Part shown: one piece after another, positions 28,076 to 35,995 of the stretch | How the letters are laid out: each line of letters begins with the position of its first letter | Position numbering within the stretch: position 1 is the stretch's first letter | Source: Micromonospora_G sp044458865 | GTDB lineage: Bacteria; Actinomycetota; Actinomycetes; Mycobacteriales; Micromonosporaceae | Direction: 5' to 3' | NCBI RefSeq assembly: GCF_044458865.1 | Contig: NZ_JBITIH010000012.1 | Coordinates: 170,347-234,346, forward strand | Length of the DNA stretch: 64,000 nt | The notes under the pieces: model-generated | The model's input: only the letters and a program-made list of their open reading frames with translations | What the model was told of the DNA's origin: nothing | Database searches by the model: none | Program-made: the position numbers and the translations under genes

Positions 28076-28210
28076 CCTTTTCGTGATCGTAAACTGAGGA
28101 CGTCAGTGACGTGAGGCGCGTACACATGCGTCGCCCGTCGACAGTAGTGGCGCTGCATCCGACCGCTAAATGCCCTTGTTCCGTTGCGGGGCAGTGTCTA
28201 CTGTGCCGTC

Positions 28211-28912
28211 ATGCTCTCGGGACTGCTGACGGTAACCTTCGATGCGCAGGACGCGGCTCATCTGGCGCAGTTCTGGGCCGGCATGCTCGGCAGGGAGGTC
28301 GTCGAGGCTGTCGGTGGTGCCCTCCTGCCCGGTGACGGCACCCAGCCGGGCCTTCGGTTCATCCCGAACCGTACGGAGAAGGTGGGGCCGAACCGCGTGC
28401 ACCTTCACCTAACCAGTGCCAGCCTCGCCGACCAGCAGCACACGGTGGCGACGGCGCTGAAGCTCGGTGCCAACCACCTTGACGTCGGGCAGCGTCCCGA
28501 GGAGGGCCACGTCGTCCTGGCCGACCCGGAGGGCAACGAGTTCTGCGTGATCGAACCGGGCAACACCTTCCTCGCCGGGTGCGGTCTGCTCGGGGAAATT
28601 GCCTGCGACGGCACCAGGGAGGTCGGCATCTTCTGGAGCGAGGCCCTGGGTTGGCCGCTTGTCTGGGACCAGAATCAGGAAACCGCGATTCAGTCACCAC
28701 AAGGCGGCACGAAGGTTGCGTGGGGAGGGCCGCCCCTGGCCCCGAAAGAGCTGAAGAATCGGCAGCGTTTCGACCTCACAGCCGAGGGCGATCAGCAAGC
28801 GCAGGTCGATCGGCTGGTCGCCCTCGGAGCCACCCGGCTAGAGGTCGGTGCGGACGGCGCCGTCGTGCTTGCTGATCCCGACGGCAACGAATTCTGCGTG
28901 AGAGGGCACTGA
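28211..28912 (+). CDS. VOC-family protein with two glyoxalase-like repeats
   Basis: 233 residues from ATG 28211; TACTGT ends 6 nt earlier, so the transcript is probably leaderless. Two halves each end with a VVLADP(E/D)GNEFCV strand, the sign of the Glyoxalase_6/VOC fold (metal-dependent isomerases, dioxygenases or drug-binding proteins). First repeat about 1-115, second about 120-233. Substrate unknown. It sits between lysozyme-like paralogs A and B without shared operon structure. Confidence 0.85.
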   Translation: MLSGLLTVTFDAQDAAHLAQFWAGMLGREVVEAVGGALLPGDGTQPGLRFIPNRTEKVGPNRVHLHLTSASLADQQHTVATALKLGANHLDVGQRPEEGHVVLADPEGNEFCVIEPGNTFLAGCGLLGEIACDGTREVGIFWSEALGWPLVWDQNQETAIQSPQGGTKVAWGGPPLAPKELKNRQRFDLTAEGDQQAQVDRLVALGATRLEVGADGAVVLADPDGNEFCVRGH

Positions 28913-28956
28913 TCCCAGGCACCTCTGGAGCAGGGGGTTACGACGCGCCGCTGCGG

Positions 28957-29472
28957 TCAGTCGCTCTTCTTCCGTTCCTTCTCCTCGCGCTCCTTCTCAG
29001 CCCGGGACTGCGCGAGGTCGAGGGCCAGCACGCCCGCGAGGATCAGTAGGTGATTCTCGTCGTCCACGATGTTGACCGCGTACGTGTCACGGATCGTGAA
29101 CCACTTCTTCGACACCGAGGCAACCTCCCGTCCGTCCCGCTCCACCGTGTACTCGTGGTCGAGGAGGTCGCCGCGCATCTCCAGGTCGTGTGGCCCAGGG
29201 ATGTCGATCGTGTATTTGTCCCTGAAGGGTGTGAAGAGGTTCTTACGTACCTCGGCGGCCTTCTCGCCACCGATCTTGATGGTGTACGTCCGACGCAGTG
29301 TGATCAGTTGCCGGTGTACCGAGGCGACCTCTGTGCCGGCCGCGTCTTCGATGACGAGCTTGTCGCGGAGGGTCAGGACCTTGCCGTCGACGCGGAAGAC
29401 TTTGCGACCCGCATCGTCGGTGATGTCGAAGTCGTCGCCGATGTCGAAGAGCCGCTCACGGATGAGGTACAT
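28957..29472 (-). CDS. LURP-one-related (DUF567, tubby-like) protein
   Basis: 171 residues. Repeating strands with ITDDAGRKVFRVDGK, LTLRDKLVIEDAAGTEVASVHRQ and HEYTVERDGREVASVSKKWFTIRDTYAV (parts) give the beta-barrel of the LURP-one/scramblase-like fold, followed by a charged helix ending EKEREEKERKK. Family members bind membrane lipids or act in stress responses; bacterial function is unsettled. It is divergent from paralog B. Confidence 0.88.
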   Translation of the reverse strand: MYLIRERLFDIGDDFDITDDAGRKVFRVDGKVLTLRDKLVIEDAAGTEVASVHRQLITLRRTYTIKIGGEKAAEVRKNLFTPFRDKYTIDIPGPHDLEMRGDLLDHEYTVERDGREVASVSKKWFTIRDTYAVNIVDDENHLLILAGVLALDLAQSRAEKEREEKERKKSD

Positions 29473-29595
29473 CCATGCATCTTCCCACCGGATTTCCCCG
29501 GCGTCACCTCGGGAACAAATGCCGCCCGACCGTTCCGGTTGTCCGGTGGTGCGAGGTTTCTGGGCTTGATCAACTCGCCTGGGGCCATGATCGGT

Positions 29596-29621
29596 GGAAT
29601 GTTGGCGGGGGTGGGGTCGTT
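29596..29621 (+). promoter_or_regulatory. ECF-sigma-type promoter of paralog B
   Basis: GGAAT (29596-29600), 17 bp, CGTT (29618-29621), again continuing TATACAT; sequence nearly identical to that before paralog A. Confidence 0.65.
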
Positions 29622-29631
29622 ATACATCGCG

Positions 29632-29770
29632 TACGACCGGAGCAGCGCCGGGGCAGTGTTCTTTCCCGCCTCATAGGGCCTGTGGCCTCGTACTTCTTCC
29701 CGAGTGACGCACCTGTTTCCCCCTGTTACGTGTGTGCGGCTCGGTACCCCCGATTGGAAGGTGAACCATC
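29632..29770 (+). ncRNA. Conserved 5' leader of paralog B, hairpin-containing
   Basis: Same leader type as paralog A. The 3' part folds as CGAG...CGCAC (29701-29712) with GTGCG...CTCG (29734-29743), a stem at the position of the different stem of paralog A. The last 49 nt match the leader of the inverted copy at the window's end. Confidence 0.4.
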
Positions 29771-30397
29771 GTGAAGACGACTTTCACCGCTGTTACCAAG
29801 ACTTCGTTCGTTCGTAAGACCGCTCTGGGTGTCGCGAGCCTCGCCTTCGTTGGTGGCGCTGTCGCCGGCCCAGTGGGCCACGCGTTCGCGGCCCCGGCCG
29901 GGCACACTGCCCCGGCGATGACCACGGTTGCCGCGGTGACCAGTGACAAGCCGGCCATGGACAAGCTGGTGCCGCACGGCACGCAGGGTGCGCAGTCGCA
30001 GATCAGCCTGTCGAAGGAGCAGCTTGCCAACGCCAAGGCGATCACTGATACCGCTAAGAAGTTGGGTATGGGTGAGCGTGGTGCGGTGATCGCGGTCGCT
30101 ACGTCGATGCAGGAGTCGAAGTTGGAGAACCTGGGTCATCTGGGTGACATGAACGACCACGACTCCCTGGGTCTGTTCCAGCAGCGCCCGTCGTCTGGTT
30201 GGGGTACTCCGGCGCAGATCACGGATCCGGCGTACGCGGCGACGGCGTTCCTGAGCAATCTGAAGCAGGTGGATGGTTGGCAGGATCTGCCGTTGACGGT
30301 GGCGGCGCAGAAGGTTCAGGTGTCGGCGTTCCCGGACGCGTACGCGCAGTGGGAGAACCAGGCCGCCCACATCGTCCAGGACGTCTGGACCAAGTAA
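29771..30397 (+). CDS. Secreted lysozyme-like (SLT-type) protein, paralog B
   Basis: 208 residues, GTG start. Same signal peptide, linker and C-terminal domain as paralog A. Differences cluster in the signal peptide and in residues 44-87 (for example AAVTSDK for AQETAAK); the final 120 residues differ from A by a single Thr/Ala change. The DNA of that part is almost unchanged, suggesting recent duplication or gene conversion. Predicted exported peptidoglycan-acting protein. Confidence 0.88.
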   Translation: MKTTFTAVTKTSFVRKTALGVASLAFVGGAVAGPVGHAFAAPAGHTAPAMTTVAAVTSDKPAMDKLVPHGTQGAQSQISLSKEQLANAKAITDTAKKLGMGERGAVIAVATSMQESKLENLGHLGDMNDHDSLGLFQQRPSSGWGTPAQITDPAYAATAFLSNLKQVDGWQDLPLTVAAQKVQVSAFPDAYAQWENQAAHIVQDVWTK

Positions 30398-30430
30398 GAC
30401 CAGGTAACACGGCAGTGGACAGCACAACTT

Positions 30431-30467
30431 CGTTGGCCGGGCCTCCGTCACGGGGACCCGGCCAACG
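30431..30467 (+). terminator. Terminator of paralog B
   Basis: 11-bp perfect stem (30431-30441 with 30457-30467), 15-nt loop; GC-rich, no clear T-run. Confidence 0.7.
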
Positions 30468-30488
30468 GCCGTCTTGACCTGGGTGCGG

Positions 30489-31148
30489 TCAGCGTGGCCA
30501 GTCGGCCAGGCGTTGGTGCACGACCCGTACCTCGTCTGTCGTGAGTCCGTAGCGCGCGAACCGTTGGTCGGGCAGCCGATCCAGGTAGCGACCGGCGGCC
30601 CGTACGTCGTCCGGGTCGAGCGCCGGATCGTAGCCGTGCGCCAGTGTGAGCAGCTCGTCGATGCGGTACACGTCGAGCGCGGCGGCGATGTCGATGTAGT
30701 CGCGTACCTCGCGACGGGTGATCAGGGCGACGGTCTTGCTCGCGACGAGATCCTGGACGTGCATGACCGGCCCCAGGTCCATCACCACCGGGCTCTGGTG
30801 ACGGTCGAGTCGACCCAGGGTCAGCCTGAGTTGCCGGCCGCCCCGGCTCACGACAAAGTCCTTCATGTCCTGGTCGAATCCGTCGAAGAGGCTGGCCAGG
30901 TCGCTTGCCGGATCCTCGTCGCGTACGTCGAAGCCGGCTGCCCGGAGCGCGTTGCGTACCTCGGCCGCCGCCGCGCCCGCCGCGCCGTCGACGTCGGCGA
31001 ACAGGTCCACGTCCTCGGTGGGGCGACTGACCAGGCCGTGTGCCGCCCAGGCCACCCCGCCACCCAGTACGAACCCGTAGCGGTCGGCGACGGAGAGGGC
31101 GACGCGGGCCACCTCGCGGTAGAAGTCGCCCAGGTGGGCGGTGCTCAC
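30489..31148 (-). CDS. AbiEii/AbiGii-like nucleotidyltransferase domain protein
   Basis: 219 residues from GTG 31148, which overlaps the stop of the upstream gene (GTGA). FVLGGGVAWAAHGLVSRPTEDVDLFADV carries the GG...(S/T)xDxD nucleotidyltransferase signature (here in part), and LVASKTVALITRREVRDYIDIAAAL is the conserved Lys/Asp stretch of AbiEii/MenT toxins. These transfer nucleotides to tRNA or other targets. The toxin role and pairing with the upstream gene are inferences. Confidence 0.75.
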   Translation of the reverse strand: MSTAHLGDFYREVARVALSVADRYGFVLGGGVAWAAHGLVSRPTEDVDLFADVDGAAGAAAAEVRNALRAAGFDVRDEDPASDLASLFDGFDQDMKDFVVSRGGRQLRLTLGRLDRHQSPVVMDLGPVMHVQDLVASKTVALITRREVRDYIDIAAALDVYRIDELLTLAHGYDPALDPDDVRAAGRYLDRLPDQRFARYGLTTDEVRVVHQRLADWPR

Positions 31149-31489
31149 GCGGCGCGGTGCAGCGAGCGGTGCCGGGTCTCCCAGGCCCGCCGGACGCCGT
31201 GCGGCAGGTTCAGCTCCGGCCACACTCGTCGCAGGAGGACGCCGTTGATGAGCCGCCGCAGGTCCTCGGTCCGGGTGGCCTCACGCAGCACGTTCTCGTA
31301 CATCCAGAGCAGTTGGTCCGGGTCGGCCAGGTCGAAGGTCCGGTCCGGGCACCACATGAGGCGCAACGGCAGTTCGATCCGGCCGCTGACGGGACCGTTC
31401 AGCTCGGCGACGGTGCGCGTCACCACGGTGGGACGTCCCGGGCGGGCCAGGAAGGCGCCGCCGGCCATGGTCGTGTGGGTGCCGAGCAT
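31145..31489 (-). CDS. Hypothetical protein coupled to the AbiEii-like gene
   Basis: 114 residues from ATG 31489; TACGCT ends 6-7 nt earlier, indicating a leaderless start. The later part (TRTEDLRRLINGVLLRRVWPELNLP) suggests a helical body; no family recognised. It overlaps the nucleotidyltransferase gene by 4 bp, the arrangement of an antitoxin-toxin pair, but it does not look like the usual AbiEi antitoxin. Confidence 0.65.
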   Translation of the reverse strand: MLGTHTTMAGGAFLARPGRPTVVTRTVAELNGPVSGRIELPLRLMWCPDRTFDLADPDQLLWMYENVLREATRTEDLRRLINGVLLRRVWPELNLPHGVRRAWETRHRSLHRAA

Positions 31490-31605
31490 GGGGAGAGCGT
31501 AGCCCGTACCCGGTCCGATCAGGGCCAAGCCCGTCCGCCATGTCCGTTATGCCGGATTCGCTGCCGGTGGCGGCCGAGCTGGATTCTGGCCAATCGCTCA
31601 TATCC

Positions 31606-31631
31606 GGAATGTCGGATGGGGCGGGCCCGTT
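31606..31631 (+). promoter_or_regulatory. ECF-sigma-type promoter of paralog D
   Basis: GGAAT (31606-31610), 17 bp, CGTT (31628-31631) then ACACAT; same pattern as paralogs A and B although surrounding DNA has diverged. A TCCG-N6-CGGA repeat (31603-31616) overlaps the -35 and another lies at 31543-31556. Confidence 0.6.
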
Positions 31632-31762
31632 ACACATTGCGTACGCCCGAGCAGCACCTGCCCGGGCGTGTTGTTTTGCCCCGGACTCCTCCTCGCGGAG
31701 TGAGTCACCCCCCCGGGTTCGCTCCCTGCGGAGCGTTCACCCCCAACGGAAGGGCTCCCATC

Positions 31763-32671
31763 GTGAAGACCCGCTTCACTCGATGGCTCCCGGCCATCGC
31801 GCAGACCGATTTCCGCCAGTACGCCCAGACCAAGATCGAGCAGGCCGACCTCGGTCGCCGGCTGGAACGGGCCAAGGCGCTACAGGCCGACCTGCGCGGT
31901 CTGACGCAGTACCAGATCCGCCGGCTCGACCTGGGTCGGCTCGTCGAGGGCAACCGTCGCAAGGTGGTTCTCACCGTTGCCGGTGTCGCGGCTGTCGGCG
32001 GTCTGGCCGCCGGTCCCGCGCTCGCCTCGGGCGACTCGACCTCGCCGAACGTCAACCCGGCCGCCGCGGCACAACTGCGGCAGGCGGTCGTGGCAGAGAA
32101 GACCGACGTGAAGCCGTTGGTCGGGCAGCCGACCCCGGACGCCGCTGGGCAGGTCCAGGCGGCCGCCCCCAAGACGGGTGACTCGCCGGTGCGTAAGGTC
32201 GCGGAGAAGCCGGCCGACAAGCCGAGCCTGGGCGAGCTGATCCCGTACGGCACGCAGGGCCAGCAGGTCTCCACGCCGCTCTCCGCCGACCAGTGGGACA
32301 ACGCCAGGGCGATCGTGCAGACCGCCAAGCGAGAGGGTGTCGGTGAGCGTGGCGCCGTCATCGGTGTCGCCACCTCACTGCAGGAGTCGAAGCTGGAGAA
32401 CCTGGGTCACCTGGGCGCCTCCAACGACCACGACTCGCTGGGCCTGTTCCAGCAGCGTCCGTCGTCGGGTTGGGGTACGCCGGCACAGGTCACCGACCCG
32501 GACTACGCCGCCTCGGCCTTCTTCAACGGCCTCAAGCGGGTGAACGGGTGGCAGAACATGCCGTTGACCGAGGCGGCGCAGACCGTGCAGGTCTCAGCCT
32601 TCCCGTTCGCGTACGCACAGTGGGAGAACCAGGCCGCGCACATCGTGCAGGACCTCTGGAGCAACAAGTAA
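31763..32671 (+). CDS. Lysozyme-like (SLT-type) protein with long cytosolic N-terminus, paralog D
   Basis: 302 residues from GTG 31763 (GGAAGGG upstream). About 68 residues of charged, helical sequence (repeats of the type QADLRGLTQYQIRRLDLGRL) precede the hydrophobic segment at about 70-90, so the protein may be a type II membrane protein or carry an unusually long signal. A linker is followed by LGELIPYGTQGQQ and the family domain (about 180-300) with ATSLQES, DSLGLFQQRPSSGWG and VQVSAFPFAYAQWE. Same probable activity as A and B but diverged. Terminator at 32689. Confidence 0.85.
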   Translation: MKTRFTRWLPAIAQTDFRQYAQTKIEQADLGRRLERAKALQADLRGLTQYQIRRLDLGRLVEGNRRKVVLTVAGVAAVGGLAAGPALASGDSTSPNVNPAAAAQLRQAVVAEKTDVKPLVGQPTPDAAGQVQAAAPKTGDSPVRKVAEKPADKPSLGELIPYGTQGQQVSTPLSADQWDNARAIVQTAKREGVGERGAVIGVATSLQESKLENLGHLGASNDHDSLGLFQQRPSSGWGTPAQVTDPDYAASAFFNGLKRVNGWQNMPLTEAAQTVQVSAFPFAYAQWENQAAHIVQDLWSNK

Positions 32672-32688
32672 GTCGGTAACGAGCACCA

Positions 32689-32723
32689 CGCTGGCCGGGC
32701 CCCGAACGGGGACCCGGCCAGCG
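32689..32723 (+). terminator. Terminator of paralog D
   Basis: 11-bp outer stem (32689-32699 with 32713-32723) and an inner CCCCG/CGGGG pairing; convergent with the CorA-like gene. Confidence 0.75.
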
Positions 32724-32747
32724 GTCTGTCCGGAGTCGGCCCGCTGC

Positions 32748-33725
32748 TCAAAGCCACCTGCGGCGTTTGAAGACCAGGAACAGGCCGACCGCGACGCCAA
32801 TTGTTATGGCTGTCGACACGACGAACTCTGGCAGCGTGTGTGGCCAGGGGAAGGCCACGTTCTGGCCGAAGAATCCGGTGATCGCGGTCGGCACCGCGAT
32901 GATCGCCGCCCAGCTGGTGACCTGCTTCACGATCAGATTCATGGTGTTGTTCTGCAACATCAGGTTCGTCTCTAGCATCGCGTTGTTCAGGTCACGCAGC
33001 GATTCGGTCCACTCGATCACCCGCAACACATGGTCGTAGACGTCCTGGAAGTAAGGCAGCATCGGCGAGCTGACCAGGTGCATGGTCGGCCGCATCATCG
33101 AGTTGACCACCTCCCGCATCGGCAGCGCCACCTGGCGCAGCCGGACCAGGTTGCGCCGGCCGACGAACGTACGCTCCTGCAACTGGGCGTACGACTCCCG
33201 GTGCGGGCCGAACATGGCGCTCTGTAGCGTCACCAGCGACTGGTCGAGCTGCTGCACCGACTCGAAGTGGCCGTCGACGAGGGCGTCCACCAGGCCGTAG
33301 ATCAGGAACGCGACCCCGTGTCGGGCCAGTTCGACGTTCTCGTCCCACCGAATCAGTAGCTGGTCGACGTCGAACCGCTCGTCGTACCGGACCGTGATCA
33401 GCACCCGCTGGTTGATGAACGCGGCGACCTCGGCGGTGTCCAACCCGCCGTCCGGGTGCAGTTCCGCCATGTACGTGTTGAGGAACAGGTGTGAGTCGTA
33501 CCGGTCCAGCTTGGCCCGCTGCGCCTGCTGTACCGCGTCCTCCACCGCCAACGGGTGCATCCCGAACTCCTCGGTCAGCAGGGCGATCTCCTGCGGATTC
33601 GGGCGGCACAGGTCGAGCCACGCGAAGGAGCGCTCGGTTTTGTCCAGGCGGGAGGCGACCTCGGTCGACGGAAAGTTCTCCGCGACCAACTTGCCGTCGA
33701 GGTAGAGCCGGCTGCGGCTGCTCAT
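32748..33725 (-). CDS. corA: CorA-like divalent cation channel with GQN in place of GMN
   Basis: 325 residues. Large N-terminal cytosolic domain with the long stalk helix, then two C-terminal helices (about 262-283 and 298-318). The loop entering after the first helix reads TGFFGQNVAFP where classical CorA has YGMN. GMN forms the Mg2+ selectivity site, so ion preference may differ; related actinobacterial CorA-like proteins share this change. Last gene of a five-gene overlapping operon; its ATG overlaps the previous stop by 4 bp. Confidence 0.88.
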   Translation of the reverse strand: MSSRSRLYLDGKLVAENFPSTEVASRLDKTERSFAWLDLCRPNPQEIALLTEEFGMHPLAVEDAVQQAQRAKLDRYDSHLFLNTYMAELHPDGGLDTAEVAAFINQRVLITVRYDERFDVDQLLIRWDENVELARHGVAFLIYGLVDALVDGHFESVQQLDQSLVTLQSAMFGPHRESYAQLQERTFVGRRNLVRLRQVALPMREVVNSMMRPTMHLVSSPMLPYFQDVYDHVLRVIEWTESLRDLNNAMLETNLMLQNNTMNLIVKQVTSWAAIIAVPTAITGFFGQNVAFPWPHTLPEFVVSTAITIGVAVGLFLVFKRRRWL

Positions 33726-34177
33726 CGCTCGTCACCGTCGGAGACCACCGGGCGGCGTCGGCGCCGTGCGCCGTGCGCCCCGGCGTATGCGGCGGTCACC
33801 CCCAGCAACAGTGCCCAGAGCACCGCCAGGAACAGCAGCAGCCCAGGCCAGTAGTTCCGGTCGTCCAAGCCGGGGTTCGGCGGTGCCGCCATCGGTCGGG
33901 TGAGCAGCGGAATTCCGACCAGCAGCAGAACCCCGCTGGCAACCAGGCCGGCGACGACCGCGCTCCGCCACGGCGAAGGCAGGACACGGGCGAGCAGCGC
34001 CGCGCCGAGGGCGGTCACCGGGACGAGCAGCCAGTCGTGCGCCACCGGCCCGACCACCAACCATCCGGCCAACGAGAGTACGAAGTCCGGCTGCCACACG
34101 ATCTGCGCCCAGAGCAGCCAGCCGCCGTAGCCGAGCACTCCGGCGCCGACCACCGCCAACAGCACCCGTGCCGGCAT
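33722..34177 (-). CDS. Polytopic membrane protein of unknown function
   Basis: 151 residues from ATG 34177, which shares one base with the upstream stop. Four hydrophobic segments (about 3-22, 28-48, 52-80 and 115-137) and a basic Arg-rich tail. No family recognised. Coupled on both sides, between a molybdopterin oxidoreductase and a CorA-like channel. Confidence 0.75.
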   Translation of the reverse strand: MPARVLLAVVGAGVLGYGGWLLWAQIVWQPDFVLSLAGWLVVGPVAHDWLLVPVTALGAALLARVLPSPWRSAVVAGLVASGVLLLVGIPLLTRPMAAPPNPGLDDRNYWPGLLLFLAVLWALLLGVTAAYAGAHGARRRRRPVVSDGDER

Positions 34178-35289
34178 CACGGCCGCACCCGCAACCCGGT
34201 GACCCACTTGGTCTGTGTGACACCCGGTCTGGTCGCCGCGATGATCCGACACGGGTAGCCGTGGTCCAGGCTCAGGTCCGTGCCGTTGATCTGGAGCGCG
34301 AGCAGGGTGAGCGGGTCCCGCACGTGCCCCGGCAGCAGCACACTCGTCCGGTACGCCCCGGACCGTTCCAGTGACTCGACCTCGATCCGGCCGGTCGGCG
34401 CCCCAACCGCACCGAGTAGGTCAGCGACCACGACGCCGGTCCAGGTGGCGGTCGCGCTCCACCCCTCGACGCAGGCGATCGGCAACGTGGCGGTCCGCTG
34501 TGGCAGCGCGACGAGTTGCGCCCGGTCGAGCTGCCTGGTCCCGCCCGGCCAGGTGACCGTCAACCGCCACTCCGGTCCGACCCGCGCCACACCGGCGGCG
34601 GTCGCGGTCCGGTTGATCGGCAACCCCTGCGGTCCCCGGGCGGCACGCCAGCTCAACGGTGAGACACGGTAGAGCCAGGGCACCGTCGCCCCGGCAGTGG
34701 CGACCAGCGCGGCCACGGCGGCGAACCCGGTGGTGGCCAGAAACCCGCGCCGGCTCAGGCCGCCCGCTCCCGGTGCCGACCGCCCCACCGGCCGGCCCAG
34801 ACCGTCGCGGATCTTCGGAAGCTTGACGGCGACGTGGATACCGATCGCGCCGATCGCCACCCAGGCGACGGCGTAGTGCGTCGGCACGAACGGGAACAGC
34901 CACGGGTACGACTGGGCGCTGTTGAACAGGCCGGTCGCCAGTTGGAAGAACGCGGCGGCGAGCAGTACGAACAGCGCCCCCCGCTCCAGCGCGTGCCGCA
35001 CCGAACGGACCACCGGTCGGGCGAAGAGCAGCGGGTACACGCTCCAGAGCTTCGCCAGCAGCAGGGGTACGGCGACGATCCCGGAGAGTACGTGCACCCC
35101 CTGGGTGATCCGGTAGAAGTCGACCGGTCGGGTCGGCCACCACGAACCGTGCTGGCCGGCATGGGAGAGCAGCCCGGTGGCGAAGCAGAGCCCGAACGTC
35201 ACCCCGAGTGCCAGCCCGAGCCGCGCGGCGACGCGTACGTCATGCGCCGGGGCGGTGAAGTCCGTCTCGCGCGGTAACCGAATCCTCAC
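34177..35289 (-). CDS. Membrane-bound molybdopterin-dependent oxidoreductase (sulfite-oxidase fold, b-type heme-like N-domain)
   Basis: 370 residues from GTG 35289. The N-terminal half has four to five membrane helices with histidines (GLLSHAGQH, GVHVLSG, THYAVAW, GIHVAVKLP) that could bind heme b. After a SRRGFLATTG-like signal and another helix comes an Oxidored_molyb domain with PIACVEGWSATATWTG, where Cys is the expected Mo ligand, and LDHGYPCRIIA. This fusion resembles a YedY/YedZ pair in one chain and should oxidise or reduce a periplasmic-side substrate; which one is unknown. Part of the overlapping operon 36654-32748. Confidence 0.85.
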   Translation of the reverse strand: MRIRLPRETDFTAPAHDVRVAARLGLALGVTFGLCFATGLLSHAGQHGSWWPTRPVDFYRITQGVHVLSGIVAVPLLLAKLWSVYPLLFARPVVRSVRHALERGALFVLLAAAFFQLATGLFNSAQSYPWLFPFVPTHYAVAWVAIGAIGIHVAVKLPKIRDGLGRPVGRSAPGAGGLSRRGFLATTGFAAVAALVATAGATVPWLYRVSPLSWRAARGPQGLPINRTATAAGVARVGPEWRLTVTWPGGTRQLDRAQLVALPQRTATLPIACVEGWSATATWTGVVVADLLGAVGAPTGRIEVESLERSGAYRTSVLLPGHVRDPLTLLALQINGTDLSLDHGYPCRIIAATRPGVTQTKWVTGLRVRP

Positions 35290-35293
35290 CAGG

Positions 35294-35995
35294 TCACGCC
35301 TGGTCCCGCAGCGGCACCAGCCACGACTCGCGTAGGTCGAACACGGCGGCGGCGAACCGCCCACCGGGCACCGTGGCGGCAACCGCGACCGCGTCGGCCA
35401 TGGTGTCGACGTCGGACATCGGGGGAAGCGGCTCGACCCGCAGACCGTGCTCGCTCAACGCCCGTCGGGTGAGGGCGCCGGTATCCGGCCGGGAGGTCGG
35501 TACGGTGCGCAGCACCCGCGCGTCATCCGGGTCACCCAGCCCCAGGGCCCACCAGCCGCCGTCGAGTGCGGTGCCGAGTAGCGCCCGTGCCCCGGCGTCG
35601 AGCCGCCGGGCGGCGGCGTCCAGCAGGCTCCAGTGCAGGTGTGGGGTGTCCATCCCGATCTGGAGCAACGGCCGGCCGGGAAACCGTACGCCGACGTCGG
35701 CGTACGCGGCGACGAGTCGTTCGGCGAAGGTCGAACCGCGTTGCTCCAGTACCGTCCAGCCGGACAACGCCCGGTGGATCTCCGCACTTCGGCGGGCCGT
35801 CGAGAGGTCGCCGGCGAGGGCGATGACCGGGGTCACCGCCGGGGTCGCGGCGACTGTGTCGAGTGTGTCGAGCAGCGAGGCGGCGGCGATCTCGGCGGCC
35901 TGTTCCGGGGTCGCCGGAGGAGAGAGCCGGGTCTTGACGGCCCCGGGCACTGGTGCTTTCGCGAGCACCAGGAGCACCGGGTCGGCGGCGCTCAC
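35294..35995 (-). CDS. DUF2064 / TIGR04282-type glycosyltransferase-like protein
   Basis: 233 residues from GTG 35995, overlapping the GT2 gene's stop (GTGA). VLLVLAKAPVPGAVKTRLSPP is the nucleotide-binding start of this family, followed by LQIGMDTPHL (DxD-like) and GTALDGGWWALGL. Members resemble nucleotidyl- and glycosyltransferases and often sit next to a GT2 gene as here. Exact product unknown. Confidence 0.85.
   Translation of the reverse strand: MSAADPVLLVLAKAPVPGAVKTRLSPPATPEQAAEIAAASLLDTLDTVAATPAVTPVIALAGDLSTARRSAEIHRALSGWTVLEQRGSTFAERLVAAYADVGVRFPGRPLLQIGMDTPHLHWSLLDAAARRLDAGARALLGTALDGGWWALGLGDPDDARVLRTVPTSRPDTGALTRRALSEHGLRVEPLPPMSDVDTMADAVAVAATVPGGRFAAAVFDLRESWLVPLRDQA

Noticed and set aside
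34820..35280. Plus-strand frames opposite the molybdoenzyme gene
   Set aside because: Shadows with charged low-complexity translation; membrane helices and Mo motifs lie on the minus strand.
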